Assembly (NCBI GenBank): GCA_963736305.1
Contig: CAVTOD010000004.1
Location: 186,001-250,000, forward strand
Direction of reading: 5' to 3'
DNA: 64,000 nt
Source: DASUPK01 sp963736305
Lineage (GTDB): Bacteria > Actinomycetota > Thermoleophilia > Solirubrobacterales > 70-9
The notes under the pieces: model-generated
The model's database searches: none
Seen by the model: only the letters and a program-made list of their open reading frames with translations
What the model was told of the DNA's origin: nothing
In this document: positions 8,457 to 16,725 of the stretch, in pieces
How the letters are laid out: every line of letters starts with the position of its first letter
Numbering within the stretch: the first letter of the stretch is position 1
Program-made: the position numbers and the translations under genes

Positions 8457-8969
8457 TCAGCCCGGCTCCTCGGCCATCTTCTGTTGCGCCTCTGCAAGCG
8501 CGCCCTTCACCGCCTGGACATGGCGCCCTTCAGCCTCCCCCTTCACCTGCTTGACGGTGCGGGTCACGGCAGCGTCGATCTTCTCGGCCTCCGACTTCGA
8601 GTAGACGACGATCAGACCCGCCCCGCCCAGCGGGATCGTCTCGCCGGCCTGCTCGCCGATCTTCTCAGCGGCCTTGTGATGGAGCAGGTCGCCGGCGCCG
8701 GCTCCCAGTGCCGCCCCGATCGCAGTCGAGAGAAGTAGCGGCGGCGCGACCAGCCCGACTGCCAACCCAACGCCACCCAGCGCGGCCGTCCCCTCGCGGA
8801 CCATGTGGTCGGTCTCCTCGACCGACAGGTTGCCCTGGAGGTCCTTCGCGATCAGGGCCATTCCCTGCAGGTGGGCACCGCTGTCGTGGACGGCGTTGTA
8901 GTCGTCCTCGGCAGCCTCCTTCGACATGTAGCCCCCGATGAGCACGTCGATCGTGTCGTGCAGCTTCAT
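8457..8969 (-). CDS. DUF1269-like membrane protein
   Basis: 170 residues. The N-terminal part (IDVLIGGYMSKEAAEDDYNAV) resembles the ferredoxin-like start of DUF1269/DUF6325 proteins. A Gly/Ala-rich hydrophobic hairpin occupies about residues 65-95 and a second soluble segment follows. Such proteins recur in actinobacterial stress loci; function unknown. It lies directly downstream of the sulfatase gene (27-nt gap) on the same strand, so the two are probably cotranscribed. An SD (AGGAGG) precedes the ATG. Confidence 0.72.
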   Translation of the reverse strand: MKLHDTIDVLIGGYMSKEAAEDDYNAVHDSGAHLQGMALIAKDLQGNLSVEETDHMVREGTAALGGVGLAVGLVAPPLLLSTAIGAALGAGAGDLLHHKAAEKIGEQAGETIPLGGAGLIVVYSKSEAEKIDAAVTRTVKQVKGEAEGRHVQAVKGALAEAQQKMAEEPG

Positions 8970-8996
8970 TGAAACCTCCTTGCCTTCACCCCGAGG

Positions 8997-11408
8997 TCAG
9001 GCCGACAGCGCGTGCGCGGTGTGTCCGTGGTGGTGGGCGGTGTGCAGCTCATGCGCGTCATCCTTCGAGGGCTGCGGCTTGATCTCGAAGGTGACCTTGT
9101 CGATCGTTCCGGTGAACCCGAACGGCTTGCGGTCCTCGTAGGCCTGGTCGACCACGCCGCCGTTGTCACGTCCGACGTCCATGCCCGAATAACCAGAGAA
9201 GCGGATCGGAACCGTGTGGTCCATGTGTCCCTTGCCGACCGGGCGGTCGCCGATGAAAAGCGTCACCTCGCCGCCGGTGGCGGGCTTCGCCTCGTCGGCG
9301 GCGAACTCCATTCTCACCGAGACCTCACCCTCGGGCAGCTCCTCCTCGGCCACCTGGCGGAAGACGAAGACGCCCATCATCGAGTAGGTGTGGGTGAGCT
9401 TGCCTTCGTCGACGAACAGCGAGAACCCACCCAGATGGTCGGCCTCGGCGACGATCACCCCCTCGGCGCCGCCCTTCGGGATCACCAGGTCGGCTGTGAT
9501 CGAGTAGGAGTGGTTGTAGATCCTCGGGATCATCCCGGAGAGGACGTTCTGGACGTCACCGCGAAACTCGAACTTGGGGACCTCGGGTAGCGGGGGCACG
9601 ATCCCGAAGAACGACGCCAGCGTGGCGAGCAGAGGCGTCACGTTGTACTTCTCGGCCTCCTCCCAGAAGAGCTCCTTGAGCTCCTTCACCTTGTCGGGGT
9701 TCTCCGCGGCGAGGTCGTGAGCCTGCGAGAAGTCGTCGGGCAGGTAGTAAAGCTCCACCGGATCCTGGTCGGGATCCCAGACCCCGGGCTTGTACGGCTC
9801 CAGCGCCTCCGGCGTGAGCACCCACGGGATCCGTTCGGTCCGCATCGCGAGCCACCAGCCGTCCTTGTACATGGCGCGGTTGCCGATCGTCTCGAAGTAC
9901 TGCTGGGTGTGGTGCTCGGGCGCGTCCCCGTCGGTGAACGAGTCGGCGAACGTCTCGCCGTGCATCGGCTGCTGCTCGATCCCGTCGATGTGGGTCGGCA
10001 TCGGGATCCCGGCGATGTCAAGAATCGTCGGGCCGACATCGATCACGTGGGTGAAGTGGTTTCGGAGGTCGCCTCCCTTCCTGACCTTCTCCGGCCAATG
10101 GATGACCAAGGGGTTGCGGGTACCGCCGAGGTGCGAGCCCACCTGCTTTCCCCACTTGAACGGCGTGTTGCCCGCCCACGCCCATGCGGCCGAGTAGTGA
10201 GGGGCCATCATCTGGTTGCCCCACGCCTCGACCCCGCCGTAGCGCTCGGAGAGCTGCAGCTGCATCTCGTCGGTCAGCGGGATCCCGTTCTGCATGGTGA
10301 GCTCGTTGAATGAGCCCGTGATCGTGCCCTCCATGCTCGCGCCGTTGTCGCCCCAGATCCAGAAGATGAGCGTGTTGTCCAGCTCGCCGAGTTCGTCGAT
10401 CGCGTCGATCACCCGTCCGACGTTGTAGTCGGCGTTCTCGGAATAGCCGGCGTAGACCTCCATCTGCCGCGCATAGAACGCCTTCAGCTTGTCCGGCACG
10501 TCCTCCCATGCGGGGAAGGCATCATCACGTTCCGTGAGTTCCGCGTCGGGGGGGATGACCCCGAGCTCCTTCTGCCCGGCGAAGGTCTCCTCTCGCAGCT
10601 TGTCCCAGCCTTGATCGAACTTGCCCTTGTACTTCTCGGCCCATTTGTCCGAAACGTGGTGCGGAGCGTGACTGCAGCCAGTCGAGAAGTAGCTGAAGAA
10701 AGGCTTCTTCGCATCCTGCGCCCGGACCGCGTGCAGCCACTCGATCGTCTTGTCCGCCATGTCGTCGGGCAAGTAGTAGGGGTCCTCTCCGTCGTCGTAG
10801 TACGCCTCGGGTGTCCCGATGATCTTCTGGTTCTCCGCCAGGCAGGGGTCCCACTGGCCGGACTCGCCGCCAAGGAAACCGTAGAAGTAATCGAACCCCC
10901 AGCCGACCGGCCAGCGGTTGAAGGGACCGGCGGGTCCCTGCTGGCCGTCCGGCGTCAGGTGCCACTTGCCGAACGCGGAGGTCGTGTAGCCGTTGTCCTT
11001 AAGGATCCTGGGGAACGGGACGCAGTCGTCGGGGACGAAGGCCGTGTACCCCGGGAACCCGGTCGAGAACTCGCCGATGGAGCCGAAGCCGACCGCGTGG
11101 CTGTTGCGGCCGGTGAGCAGCGCCGCCCGCGTCGGTGAACAGAGCGCCGGCACGTGGAAGCGGTTGTACCGGACACCCTCATCCGCCATCCGCGTGTAGT
11201 TGGGCGTGTCGATCGGCCCGCCGAAGGTCGCCGGATTACCGAAGCCCGCGTCGTCGATCAGCACCACCAGGACGTTCGGGGCTCCATCGGGAGCGTCGAC
11301 GTGGCCGATCGCATCCCAGTCCGGCTGCGAGCCGTCGAGCGTTCGGTTCGTCACACCACTGAAGGGCGGCATGCGGATCGGGAGCTTGCTTCGATCGGGC
11401 TGGCTCAT
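8997..11408 (-). CDS. arylsulfatase, formylglycine (Cys) type
   Basis: 803 residues. Hydrolyses sulfate esters. Metal-binding DD (about 52-53, in VLIDDAGFGNP) and the modification motif CSPTR (Cys90) followed by AALLTGRN mark a type I sulfatase whose Cys is converted to formylglycine. HVIDVGPTILDIAGIP is the typical C-terminal lid region. There is no signal peptide, so it should act in the cytoplasm. The ATG at 11408 is chosen because GGAGGAG lies just upstream; the open frame continues to 11483. The FGE gene is 0.5 kb away on the other strand. The last 200 residues form a beta-rich domain. Confidence 0.92.
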   Translation of the reverse strand: MSQPDRSKLPIRMPPFSGVTNRTLDGSQPDWDAIGHVDAPDGAPNVLVVLIDDAGFGNPATFGGPIDTPNYTRMADEGVRYNRFHVPALCSPTRAALLTGRNSHAVGFGSIGEFSTGFPGYTAFVPDDCVPFPRILKDNGYTTSAFGKWHLTPDGQQGPAGPFNRWPVGWGFDYFYGFLGGESGQWDPCLAENQKIIGTPEAYYDDGEDPYYLPDDMADKTIEWLHAVRAQDAKKPFFSYFSTGCSHAPHHVSDKWAEKYKGKFDQGWDKLREETFAGQKELGVIPPDAELTERDDAFPAWEDVPDKLKAFYARQMEVYAGYSENADYNVGRVIDAIDELGELDNTLIFWIWGDNGASMEGTITGSFNELTMQNGIPLTDEMQLQLSERYGGVEAWGNQMMAPHYSAAWAWAGNTPFKWGKQVGSHLGGTRNPLVIHWPEKVRKGGDLRNHFTHVIDVGPTILDIAGIPMPTHIDGIEQQPMHGETFADSFTDGDAPEHHTQQYFETIGNRAMYKDGWWLAMRTERIPWVLTPEALEPYKPGVWDPDQDPVELYYLPDDFSQAHDLAAENPDKVKELKELFWEEAEKYNVTPLLATLASFFGIVPPLPEVPKFEFRGDVQNVLSGMIPRIYNHSYSITADLVIPKGGAEGVIVAEADHLGGFSLFVDEGKLTHTYSMMGVFVFRQVAEEELPEGEVSVRMEFAADEAKPATGGEVTLFIGDRPVGKGHMDHTVPIRFSGYSGMDVGRDNGGVVDQAYEDRKPFGFTGTIDKVTFEIKPQPSKDDAHELHTAHHHGHTAHALSA

Positions 11409-11498
11409 CGTCTCCTCCGGAGTTCTCGCTCGGTTGAGGGCACCGTTGCCCAGCAATCCATTGCGCACGGACGAAACACCCATCTCCGCAGGAACGCA

Positions 11499-11515
11499 TC
11501 ATTCGAACCGGGTGA
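11499..11515. promoter_or_regulatory. recurrent palindrome, copy 1
   Basis: TCATTCG, 3-nt spacer, CGGGTGA. Member of the repeated motif discussed in the findings; about 90 nt upstream of the sulfatase start. Confidence 0.5.
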
Positions 11516-11549
11516 AAGTGCGATGCCCCTCGTCTGAGCCTTTCCGATT

Positions 11550-11566
11550 TCACCCGATCGGGATGA
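11550..11566. promoter_or_regulatory. recurrent palindrome, copy 2
   Basis: TCACCCG then AT then CGGGATGA, a near-perfect palindrome around CCCGATCGGG. About 51 nt before the start of the DUF7144 gene and 140 nt before the sulfatase start, so it lies in the divergent control region. Confidence 0.6.
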
Positions 11567-11617
11567 CGACGGGACCGGCTCGATCAGGTTGGCTTCGCCG
11601 GGATCAGAGGCCCGACC

Positions 11618-12052
11618 TTGCACGCAGCCACAGCCAACCCGAACAACTTCGAGTTCACCGCCCGCCCCCGGCTTCCCGTCGTCGGCGAGGCGATCATCGC
11701 GAGCGGCTGGCTGCTCACCATCGGCCTGCTCAACCTCTTCTACGCGATCTCCGTGCTGGCCGGCTCGCACATCTTCATCACCACCGCCTCCTGGCTGGTT
11801 GGGGACACACGGCCCGAAGGCTGGTTGATGCTCATCGTCTCCCTGATCCAGCTCGCGGCTGCGCCCGGAGTGTTGCTGGGCAAGCTCGGGGCGCTCGCGG
11901 TCGGACTGCTTTCCGTCGCCGGCCATGTCGTGGCGGTGATCATGTTCTTCCCCGATTCGCCGGGTATTGCGATCGCTCTCCTGCTGATCGATCTGACAGT
12001 GTTCATCTGTCTGCTGAGCGTCGCAAGGAGCGCTCGGCACTCGACGACCTGA
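11618..12052 (+). CDS. DUF7144-type four-helix membrane protein
   Basis: 144 residues with four membrane helices (about 24-48, 66-88, 93-113, 117-137). The pattern of an aromatic first helix with NLFYAIS and a loop with G-W-L between helices matches the actinobacterial DUF7144 family; a paralogue lies at 25948-26334. Start TTG at 11618 is the only in-frame candidate before the first helix. The stop overlaps the glutamate decarboxylase ATG (TGATG), so the two genes are coupled. Role unknown; an envelope stress role is inferred from context. Confidence 0.72.
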   Translation: MHAATANPNNFEFTARPRLPVVGEAIIASGWLLTIGLLNLFYAISVLAGSHIFITTASWLVGDTRPEGWLMLIVSLIQLAAAPGVLLGKLGALAVGLLSVAGHVVAVIMFFPDSPGIAIALLLIDLTVFICLLSVARSARHSTT

Positions 12053-13443
12053 TGGCGACCGGCAAAGACAAGCTGAGCAAGCTGCTCGATCAGTTCAAGG
12101 AGGAGCCACGCGGCGCCTGGCTGACGGAGGACGCGCCTCAGGAGGCGATTCCCGAGCACGCGATGGACTCGGTCGCCGCGATGCGCCTCGTCGAGCAGGA
12201 GCTGGCCGTCGAGGGGATCCCCGAGCGGAACCTGGCGACCTTCGTCACTACCTGGATGGAGCCCGAGGCCCGCCTGGTGATCGAGGAGAACCTCCACCGG
12301 AACTTCATCGATCACGCCGAGTATCCGATGACCGCGGAGATCGAGCAGCGCTGCATCCGGATGCTCGCCGCACTCTTCAACGCCCCGGGCGAGACGACCG
12401 GCGCCCGCACGCAGGGGTCCTCCGAGGCGATCATGCTCGGCGCGCTCTCCCTGAAGTGGAACTGGCGAAAGCGACGCGAGGCCGACGGCAAGGACACGGA
12501 CAAGCCGAACCTCGTGTTCGGCGGAGACGTGCACGTGGTCTGGGAGAAGTTCTGCCGCTACTTCGACGTCGAGCCGCGAATCGTCCCCCTGCAGGCCGGC
12601 AAGTACACGATCGGCCCCGAGGACGTCGAGCCCCACCTCGACGAGAACACGATCGGAGTGGCCGCCGTGGTCGGAACCACCTTCACGGGCCACGCCGACG
12701 ATGTCGTCGGCATCAACGAGCTGCTGCTCAATCACAAGAACGAGAAGGGCCTCGATATCCCCCTGCACATCGACGGCGCCAGCGGCGCCTTCGTCTGGCC
12801 CTTCCTCTATCCGGACTCGAAGTGGGACTTCCGCCTGGAGCAGGTTCGCTCGATCAACGCCTCGGGGCACAAGTTCGGCCTGGTGTACCCCGGGATCGGC
12901 TGGCTGATCTTCCGCGATAAGTCGGACCTCGCTGAGGATCTCGTCTTCTACGAGAACTACCTCGGCAAGACCGACGCGACCTTCACGCTCAACTTCTCAA
13001 CCGGCTCCGCCATGGTGCTGGCCCAGTACTACAACTTCGTCCGCTTCGGCAAGGCCGGCTATCGGCTGATCATGGAGATCATGCAGAAGAACGCGCAGGC
13101 ACTCGCCAAGGACCTCGAGGGTATGGGCCCGTTCCAGATCATCGGGGCCGGCGAGGAGACGCTTCCACTGGTGGCCTTCAACCTCGCGGAGAAACACGCC
13201 TACGACGAGTTCGACATCGCCTTCCAGCTATCGGCCGAGCGCGGCTGGATGGTGCCCGCCTACACGATGCCGCCGGACGCGCACGACGTGAAGATGATGC
13301 GGGCGCTGGTCAAGGTCAACCTGAGCCGCTCACTCGTCGACCGGCTGGTGGAGGACATCGCGGACGCGCTCAAGACCCTGGACAAGAAGGGTCCGGTCAG
13401 CGAGTCCGAGCGGAAGCTCGTCAAGACCAGCGTCACCCACTGA
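12052..13443 (+). CDS. gadB: glutamate decarboxylase (PLP-dependent)
   Basis: 463 residues, the usual length. Converts glutamate to GABA with proton consumption, a known acid-stress function. Conserved PLP features: GSSEAIMLGALSLKWNWR, DGASGAF with the cofactor-pairing Asp, and SGHKFGLVYPG with the Schiff-base Lys274 (E. coli GadB Lys276). Start ATG overlaps the previous stop by one base. The neighbouring CLC channel gene matters because CLC antiporters support acid resistance together with GAD in enteric bacteria; a similar pairing here is inference. No GABA/glutamate antiporter is seen in the window. Confidence 0.93.
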   Translation: MATGKDKLSKLLDQFKEEPRGAWLTEDAPQEAIPEHAMDSVAAMRLVEQELAVEGIPERNLATFVTTWMEPEARLVIEENLHRNFIDHAEYPMTAEIEQRCIRMLAALFNAPGETTGARTQGSSEAIMLGALSLKWNWRKRREADGKDTDKPNLVFGGDVHVVWEKFCRYFDVEPRIVPLQAGKYTIGPEDVEPHLDENTIGVAAVVGTTFTGHADDVVGINELLLNHKNEKGLDIPLHIDGASGAFVWPFLYPDSKWDFRLEQVRSINASGHKFGLVYPGIGWLIFRDKSDLAEDLVFYENYLGKTDATFTLNFSTGSAMVLAQYYNFVRFGKAGYRLIMEIMQKNAQALAKDLEGMGPFQIIGAGEETLPLVAFNLAEKHAYDEFDIAFQLSAERGWMVPAYTMPPDAHDVKMMRALVKVNLSRSLVDRLVEDIADALKTLDKKGPVSESERKLVKTSVTH

Positions 13444-13447
13444 GCAT

Positions 13448-13678
13448 TCAGCCCGTCGTATCCGACCTTCGGACCGCACCGACCGCCAGGATCGCCCCGA
13501 TGACGATGCCGGCGACGATCGCGATGATGCCCACGACCGGTCCGATGAAGAAGAAGCACCCCAGGACCATCAGGAACCAGAGCGCCAGGCCGAGCGTCAC
13601 CTTGACGCCAATGAGATCGGATACGTCGGCACCCTGATTCAGCCCACGCTCTTCCTGTTGCGGTGAATCGTCCGCCAT
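13448..13678 (-). CDS. small two-helix membrane protein
   Basis: 76 residues from ATG 13678. Hydrophilic N-terminus (about 22 residues), then two membrane helices (about 24-44 and 47-68, GLALWFLMVLGCFFFIGPVV and following). Ends RRSDTTG. Convergent with the decarboxylase gene, whose stop is 4 nt away. A palindrome of the recurrent type begins 32 nt before the start. Function unknown. Confidence 0.65.
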   Translation of the reverse strand: MADDSPQQEERGLNQGADVSDLIGVKVTLGLALWFLMVLGCFFFIGPVVGIIAIVAGIVIGAILAVGAVRRSDTTG

Positions 13679-13710
13679 GAGTGCACTTGTAGAAGGCCCG
13701 GCTGAGCTCG

Positions 13711-13733
13711 TCATCACTCGGAACGGGTGATGA
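13711..13733. promoter_or_regulatory. recurrent palindrome, copy 3 (extended arms)
   Basis: Arms TCATCACTCG and CGGGTGATGA with spacer GAA; nine of ten arm positions pair. Lies between the divergent genes 13448-13678 and 13819-14178, so it could control both. Confidence 0.65.
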
Positions 13734-13818
13734 GCGAATTCCGCTAAATCTCCAGAGGGCGGTCCATTTCCCCGTCCTCCGTTCGTCTCTGAGGCGAAAC
13801 TCTCAACAGGAGGTAGCC

Positions 13819-14178
13819 ATGAAGTACGCATTGCTGATCCATCAGGGAACGACTCCCGTCCCCGGCACCGAGGACTGGGACAAGCTCTCGGAGGACGAGC
13901 AGATGGCGGTCTACGGCGCCTACCAGGAGGTCAACCGGACTCCCGGGGTGACGCCCAACGACTTCCAGCTGGCGAACCCCGAGACGGCGACCACCGTCCG
14001 TGTCGACGATGAAAAGACACTTACCACCGACGGCCCGTACGTCTCCGTCAAGGAGGCGATCGGAGGGTGGCTGACCTATGAAGCCGACGACCTCGACGCC
14101 GCGATCGAGCTCGCCTCCAGGATCCCGGCGGCCCGCATGGGCGGCGCGATCGAGATCCGCCCGATCGTGGAGCGATAG
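13819..14178 (+). CDS. YCII/DGPF-domain protein, partner of the ECF42 sigma factor
   Basis: 119 residues of the YCII family. The signature DGPYVSVKEAIGGW corresponds to the DGPF motif. The chain has the usual alternating strand-helix pattern. Genes of this family regularly precede ECF42 sigma factors, and here the sigma coding region begins within a few bases of the stop codon. An SD (AGGAGGT) is spaced 5 nt before the ATG. The role in sigma control is not established. Confidence 0.88.
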   Translation: MKYALLIHQGTTPVPGTEDWDKLSEDEQMAVYGAYQEVNRTPGVTPNDFQLANPETATTVRVDDEKTLTTDGPYVSVKEAIGGWLTYEADDLDAAIELASRIPAARMGGAIEIRPIVER

Positions 14179-14180
14179 CG

Positions 14181-15347
14181 ATCCTCGAGCAGGTCTTCCG
14201 CGACGAGTGGGGCCGCGTCCTCGCCAACCTGATCGGCTTCCTCGGCAGCTTCGAGCTGGCCGAGGAGGCCGCTCAGGAGGCGTTCGCGATCGCGGCGGAG
14301 CGCTGGCCGCGCGAGGGGACGCCCGACAACCCCAGGGCCTGGCTGGTGACGACCGCGCGCAACCGAGCCATCGACCGGATCCGGCGCGACCGCAGCCTGG
14401 CCGAGAAGACGCGCCTGCTCGACGTTCCGGAGCCGGTGGAGGACGAGATGGATGACATGACGATTCCTGACGAGCGGCTCGAGCTGCTCTTCACCTGCTG
14501 CCACCCGGCGCTGGCGCTCGACGGCCAGGTCGCGCTCACCCTCCGGACGCTCGGCGGCCTCACCACCGAAGAGATCGCCCGCGCCTTCCTCGTCCCGAAG
14601 GAGACGATGGCGAAGCGGCTGGTCCGCGCGAAGCACAAGATCGAGGCCGCCGGAATCCCGTTCCGCGTACCCCCTCCCCACCTCTTGCCCGACCGGCTCG
14701 CGGCGGTGCTGGCGGTGATCTACCTGATCTTCAACGAGGGCTACGGAGGCCGAGGCGACCTCGCGGCGGAGGCGATTCGCATCGACCGCGCGTTGGCCGA
14801 GCTGATGCCGGATGAGCCGGAGGTGCACGGGCTGCTGGCACTGATGCTGGCGAACGACGCGCGGAGCGAGGCGCGGTTCGCGGAGGGTGAGCTGGTCCTG
14901 CTGTCCGATCAGGATCGCTCGCTCTGGGATGACGAGGAGATCGAGCGGGGCCGGACGGCCCTCGATCGGGCCATGGCCGTCGGCGGACGTGGCCCGTATG
15001 TGCTGCAGGCCGCCATCGCCATTCTCCATACGGAGGAGGAGGTGGACTGGCCGCAGATCGCCGCTCTCTACGGTGAGCTGGCCCGGCTGACCGGCTCGCC
15101 CGTGGTGGAGCTGAACCGAGCAGCCGCCATCGCCGAGGCCGGCGACCCGGAGGACGCCCTCGCGCTGGCGGACAGCCTGGAGCTCGAGAACTACCACTAC
15201 CTGCATTCGACACGGGCGGAGCTGATGAGGCGGCTGGATCGAACCGACGAGGCCATCGAGGCCTACGAGCGGGCGCTCGAGCTCGTCCACTCCGATCCCG
15301 AGCGGCGCTTCCTCGAGCGCCGGCTCGCGGACCTCAAAGACCCTTGA
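14181..15347 (+). CDS. ECF42-type RNA polymerase sigma factor with non-canonical start
   Basis: About 388 residues. Region 2 (LGSFELAEEAAQEAF, RWPREGTPDNPRAWL, ARNRAIDRIRRDRSL), region 4 (ALTLRTLGGLTTEEIARAFLVPKETMAKRLVRAKHKI) and the long C-terminal TPR-like extension (DUF6596-type) define ECF42. The frame carries all of region 2 but no ATG, GTG or TTG until 14346, inside region 2. The homology begins near ATC 14181, 8 nt after a GGAG (14169-14172). I therefore propose an ATC (or ATA 14175) start; a sequence error is the alternative. The 3' end overlaps the convergent DUF2252 gene by 14 nt. Confidence 0.82.
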   Translation: MLEQVFRDEWGRVLANLIGFLGSFELAEEAAQEAFAIAAERWPREGTPDNPRAWLVTTARNRAIDRIRRDRSLAEKTRLLDVPEPVEDEMDDMTIPDERLELLFTCCHPALALDGQVALTLRTLGGLTTEEIARAFLVPKETMAKRLVRAKHKIEAAGIPFRVPPPHLLPDRLAAVLAVIYLIFNEGYGGRGDLAAEAIRIDRALAELMPDEPEVHGLLALMLANDARSEARFAEGELVLLSDQDRSLWDDEEIERGRTALDRAMAVGGRGPYVLQAAIAILHTEEEVDWPQIAALYGELARLTGSPVVELNRAAAIAEAGDPEDALALADSLELENYHYLHSTRAELMRRLDRTDEAIEAYERALELVHSDPERRFLERRLADLKDP

Positions 15348-16725
15348 CGGTCTTCAGACGGCCCTTCTTGACGGCGCTCTCGAACTCCTTGAAGTCGCTC
15401 GCGTTCTGGTCCGCATAGGCCTCGGCGAAGTCGCCCATCGCGCGATCGAAGGCGCCCCCCTTGCCGAGATAGGCGGCGATCGCCATCCGATCGCCGGAGC
15501 GAGCGTGTGCTCGCGCCAGCGTCCACCCGCAGAGCTTCCCGTAGAGCCCCATCGTCACAGGGGTCATCCGTTCGATCTCGGCCGATCCCTTTCCGTCCCA
15601 GAGCTGGCGGACGTAGAAGTCGCGGGTTACCCCCTCCGGATCGGTCCCCGACAGCCAGCCGAGGAAGATGTCGCTGGCCGCCTGCATCAGCCGCTGGCCC
15701 TCGACCACGCGCCTTCCCTGCTGCTTGAACTTGCTCTTGCCGGCGGCGCCCTCGAGGACGGAGTTCTCCGCCTCCTTCACCTGGAGGAAGAGCGGGTCCT
15801 CGGAGTCCCTGCCGAGCATCAGCACGATCCAGGCCCGCGTCCCGACGCTGCCCACGCCGACGACCTTTCGCGCGGCATGGACGTAGCGGTAACCCTCGAC
15901 GAGGTGACGGACGTCTCCGTCCAGGGTCTTGCGGTACTGCGAGATGAGCTCGAGCAGGCGCTTCAGGATCACGTCGGCCTTGGCGCCCTCGAAGACCTCC
16001 TCCACCGGGGTGATCAGCGGAGGGTCGCTGACGATGCGCAGCTCGCCGTTGACCAGGTGGGTGAGCTTCCCGAAGGCGCGGAGGCTGTTCTTGCTTTCCG
16101 CCTTCGCGACCGCCTTGTCGTAGTTCCTGGCCGCCTTGCGCTTGACCTGCGAGCGGTACTGGTCGAGGACGGAAATATCAAGGCGCTCGTACCAGACGTC
16201 GATCGTGCGCATCGCGGCCAGCCGGCGCATCTCGTTCCGGTACTCGCCCACGACGTCCGCGACCGCGGCGCGCCGATCGCGCTCCTTGAAACCGAGGTCC
16301 CGTCCTCCGATCGCGAAGCTGGCGACGAGGCGCTTGACGTCCCACTCGAACGGGCCCGGATGGGTCTCGTCGAAGTCGTTGATGTCGAAGATCAGGCGCC
16401 GATCGGGCGCGGCGAATACGCCGAAGTTGGAGAGGTGGGCGTCGCCACAGAGCTGGACGGCGAGGTCCGTGTGAGGAGAGCCGGCGAGGTCGGAGGCCAT
16501 GATCCCGGCCGCGCCCCGGTAGAAGGTGAACGCCGACGCTCCCATCCGCCCATGCCTGATCGGGACCAGCCCCTCGACGCGGGTCTTGTCCTGGCGCTCG
16601 AGGATCTCGACCGGATCGGTGCGCTCGCCGGGCGACTCCCACGCTACGAGCGACGACCGGGGTGTCTTGCGACGCGACGCTTTCCCCTTCGCCTCGCTCT
16701 CGCCCGTGGTCAGGGGGTCAGACAT
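15334..16725 (-). CDS. DUF2252 family protein
   Basis: 463 residues from ATG 16725. Kinase-fold-like DUF2252 features: HGRMGASAFTFYRGAAGIMA, LCGDAHLSNFG and FDINDFDETHPGPFEWDVKRL. These resemble the catalytic HxDxxxxN and DxD elements of small-molecule kinases, but no reaction is known. The start overlaps the last 8 nt of the LuxR gene (ATG TCT GA), indicating coupling to it. Widespread in actinobacteria. Confidence 0.85.
   Translation of the reverse strand: MSDPLTTGESEAKGKASRRKTPRSSLVAWESPGERTDPVEILERQDKTRVEGLVPIRHGRMGASAFTFYRGAAGIMASDLAGSPHTDLAVQLCGDAHLSNFGVFAAPDRRLIFDINDFDETHPGPFEWDVKRLVASFAIGGRDLGFKERDRRAAVADVVGEYRNEMRRLAAMRTIDVWYERLDISVLDQYRSQVKRKAARNYDKAVAKAESKNSLRAFGKLTHLVNGELRIVSDPPLITPVEEVFEGAKADVILKRLLELISQYRKTLDGDVRHLVEGYRYVHAARKVVGVGSVGTRAWIVLMLGRDSEDPLFLQVKEAENSVLEGAAGKSKFKQQGRRVVEGQRLMQAASDIFLGWLSGTDPEGVTRDFYVRQLWDGKGSAEIERMTPVTMGLYGKLCGWTLARAHARSGDRMAIAAYLGKGGAFDRAMGDFAEAYADQNASDFKEFESAVKKGRLKTVKGL

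Noticed and set aside
8981..9000. TCACCCCG half-site before the DUF1269-like gene
   Set aside because: Only one half matches the recurrent palindrome and it overlaps the sulfatase stop codon; not counted.
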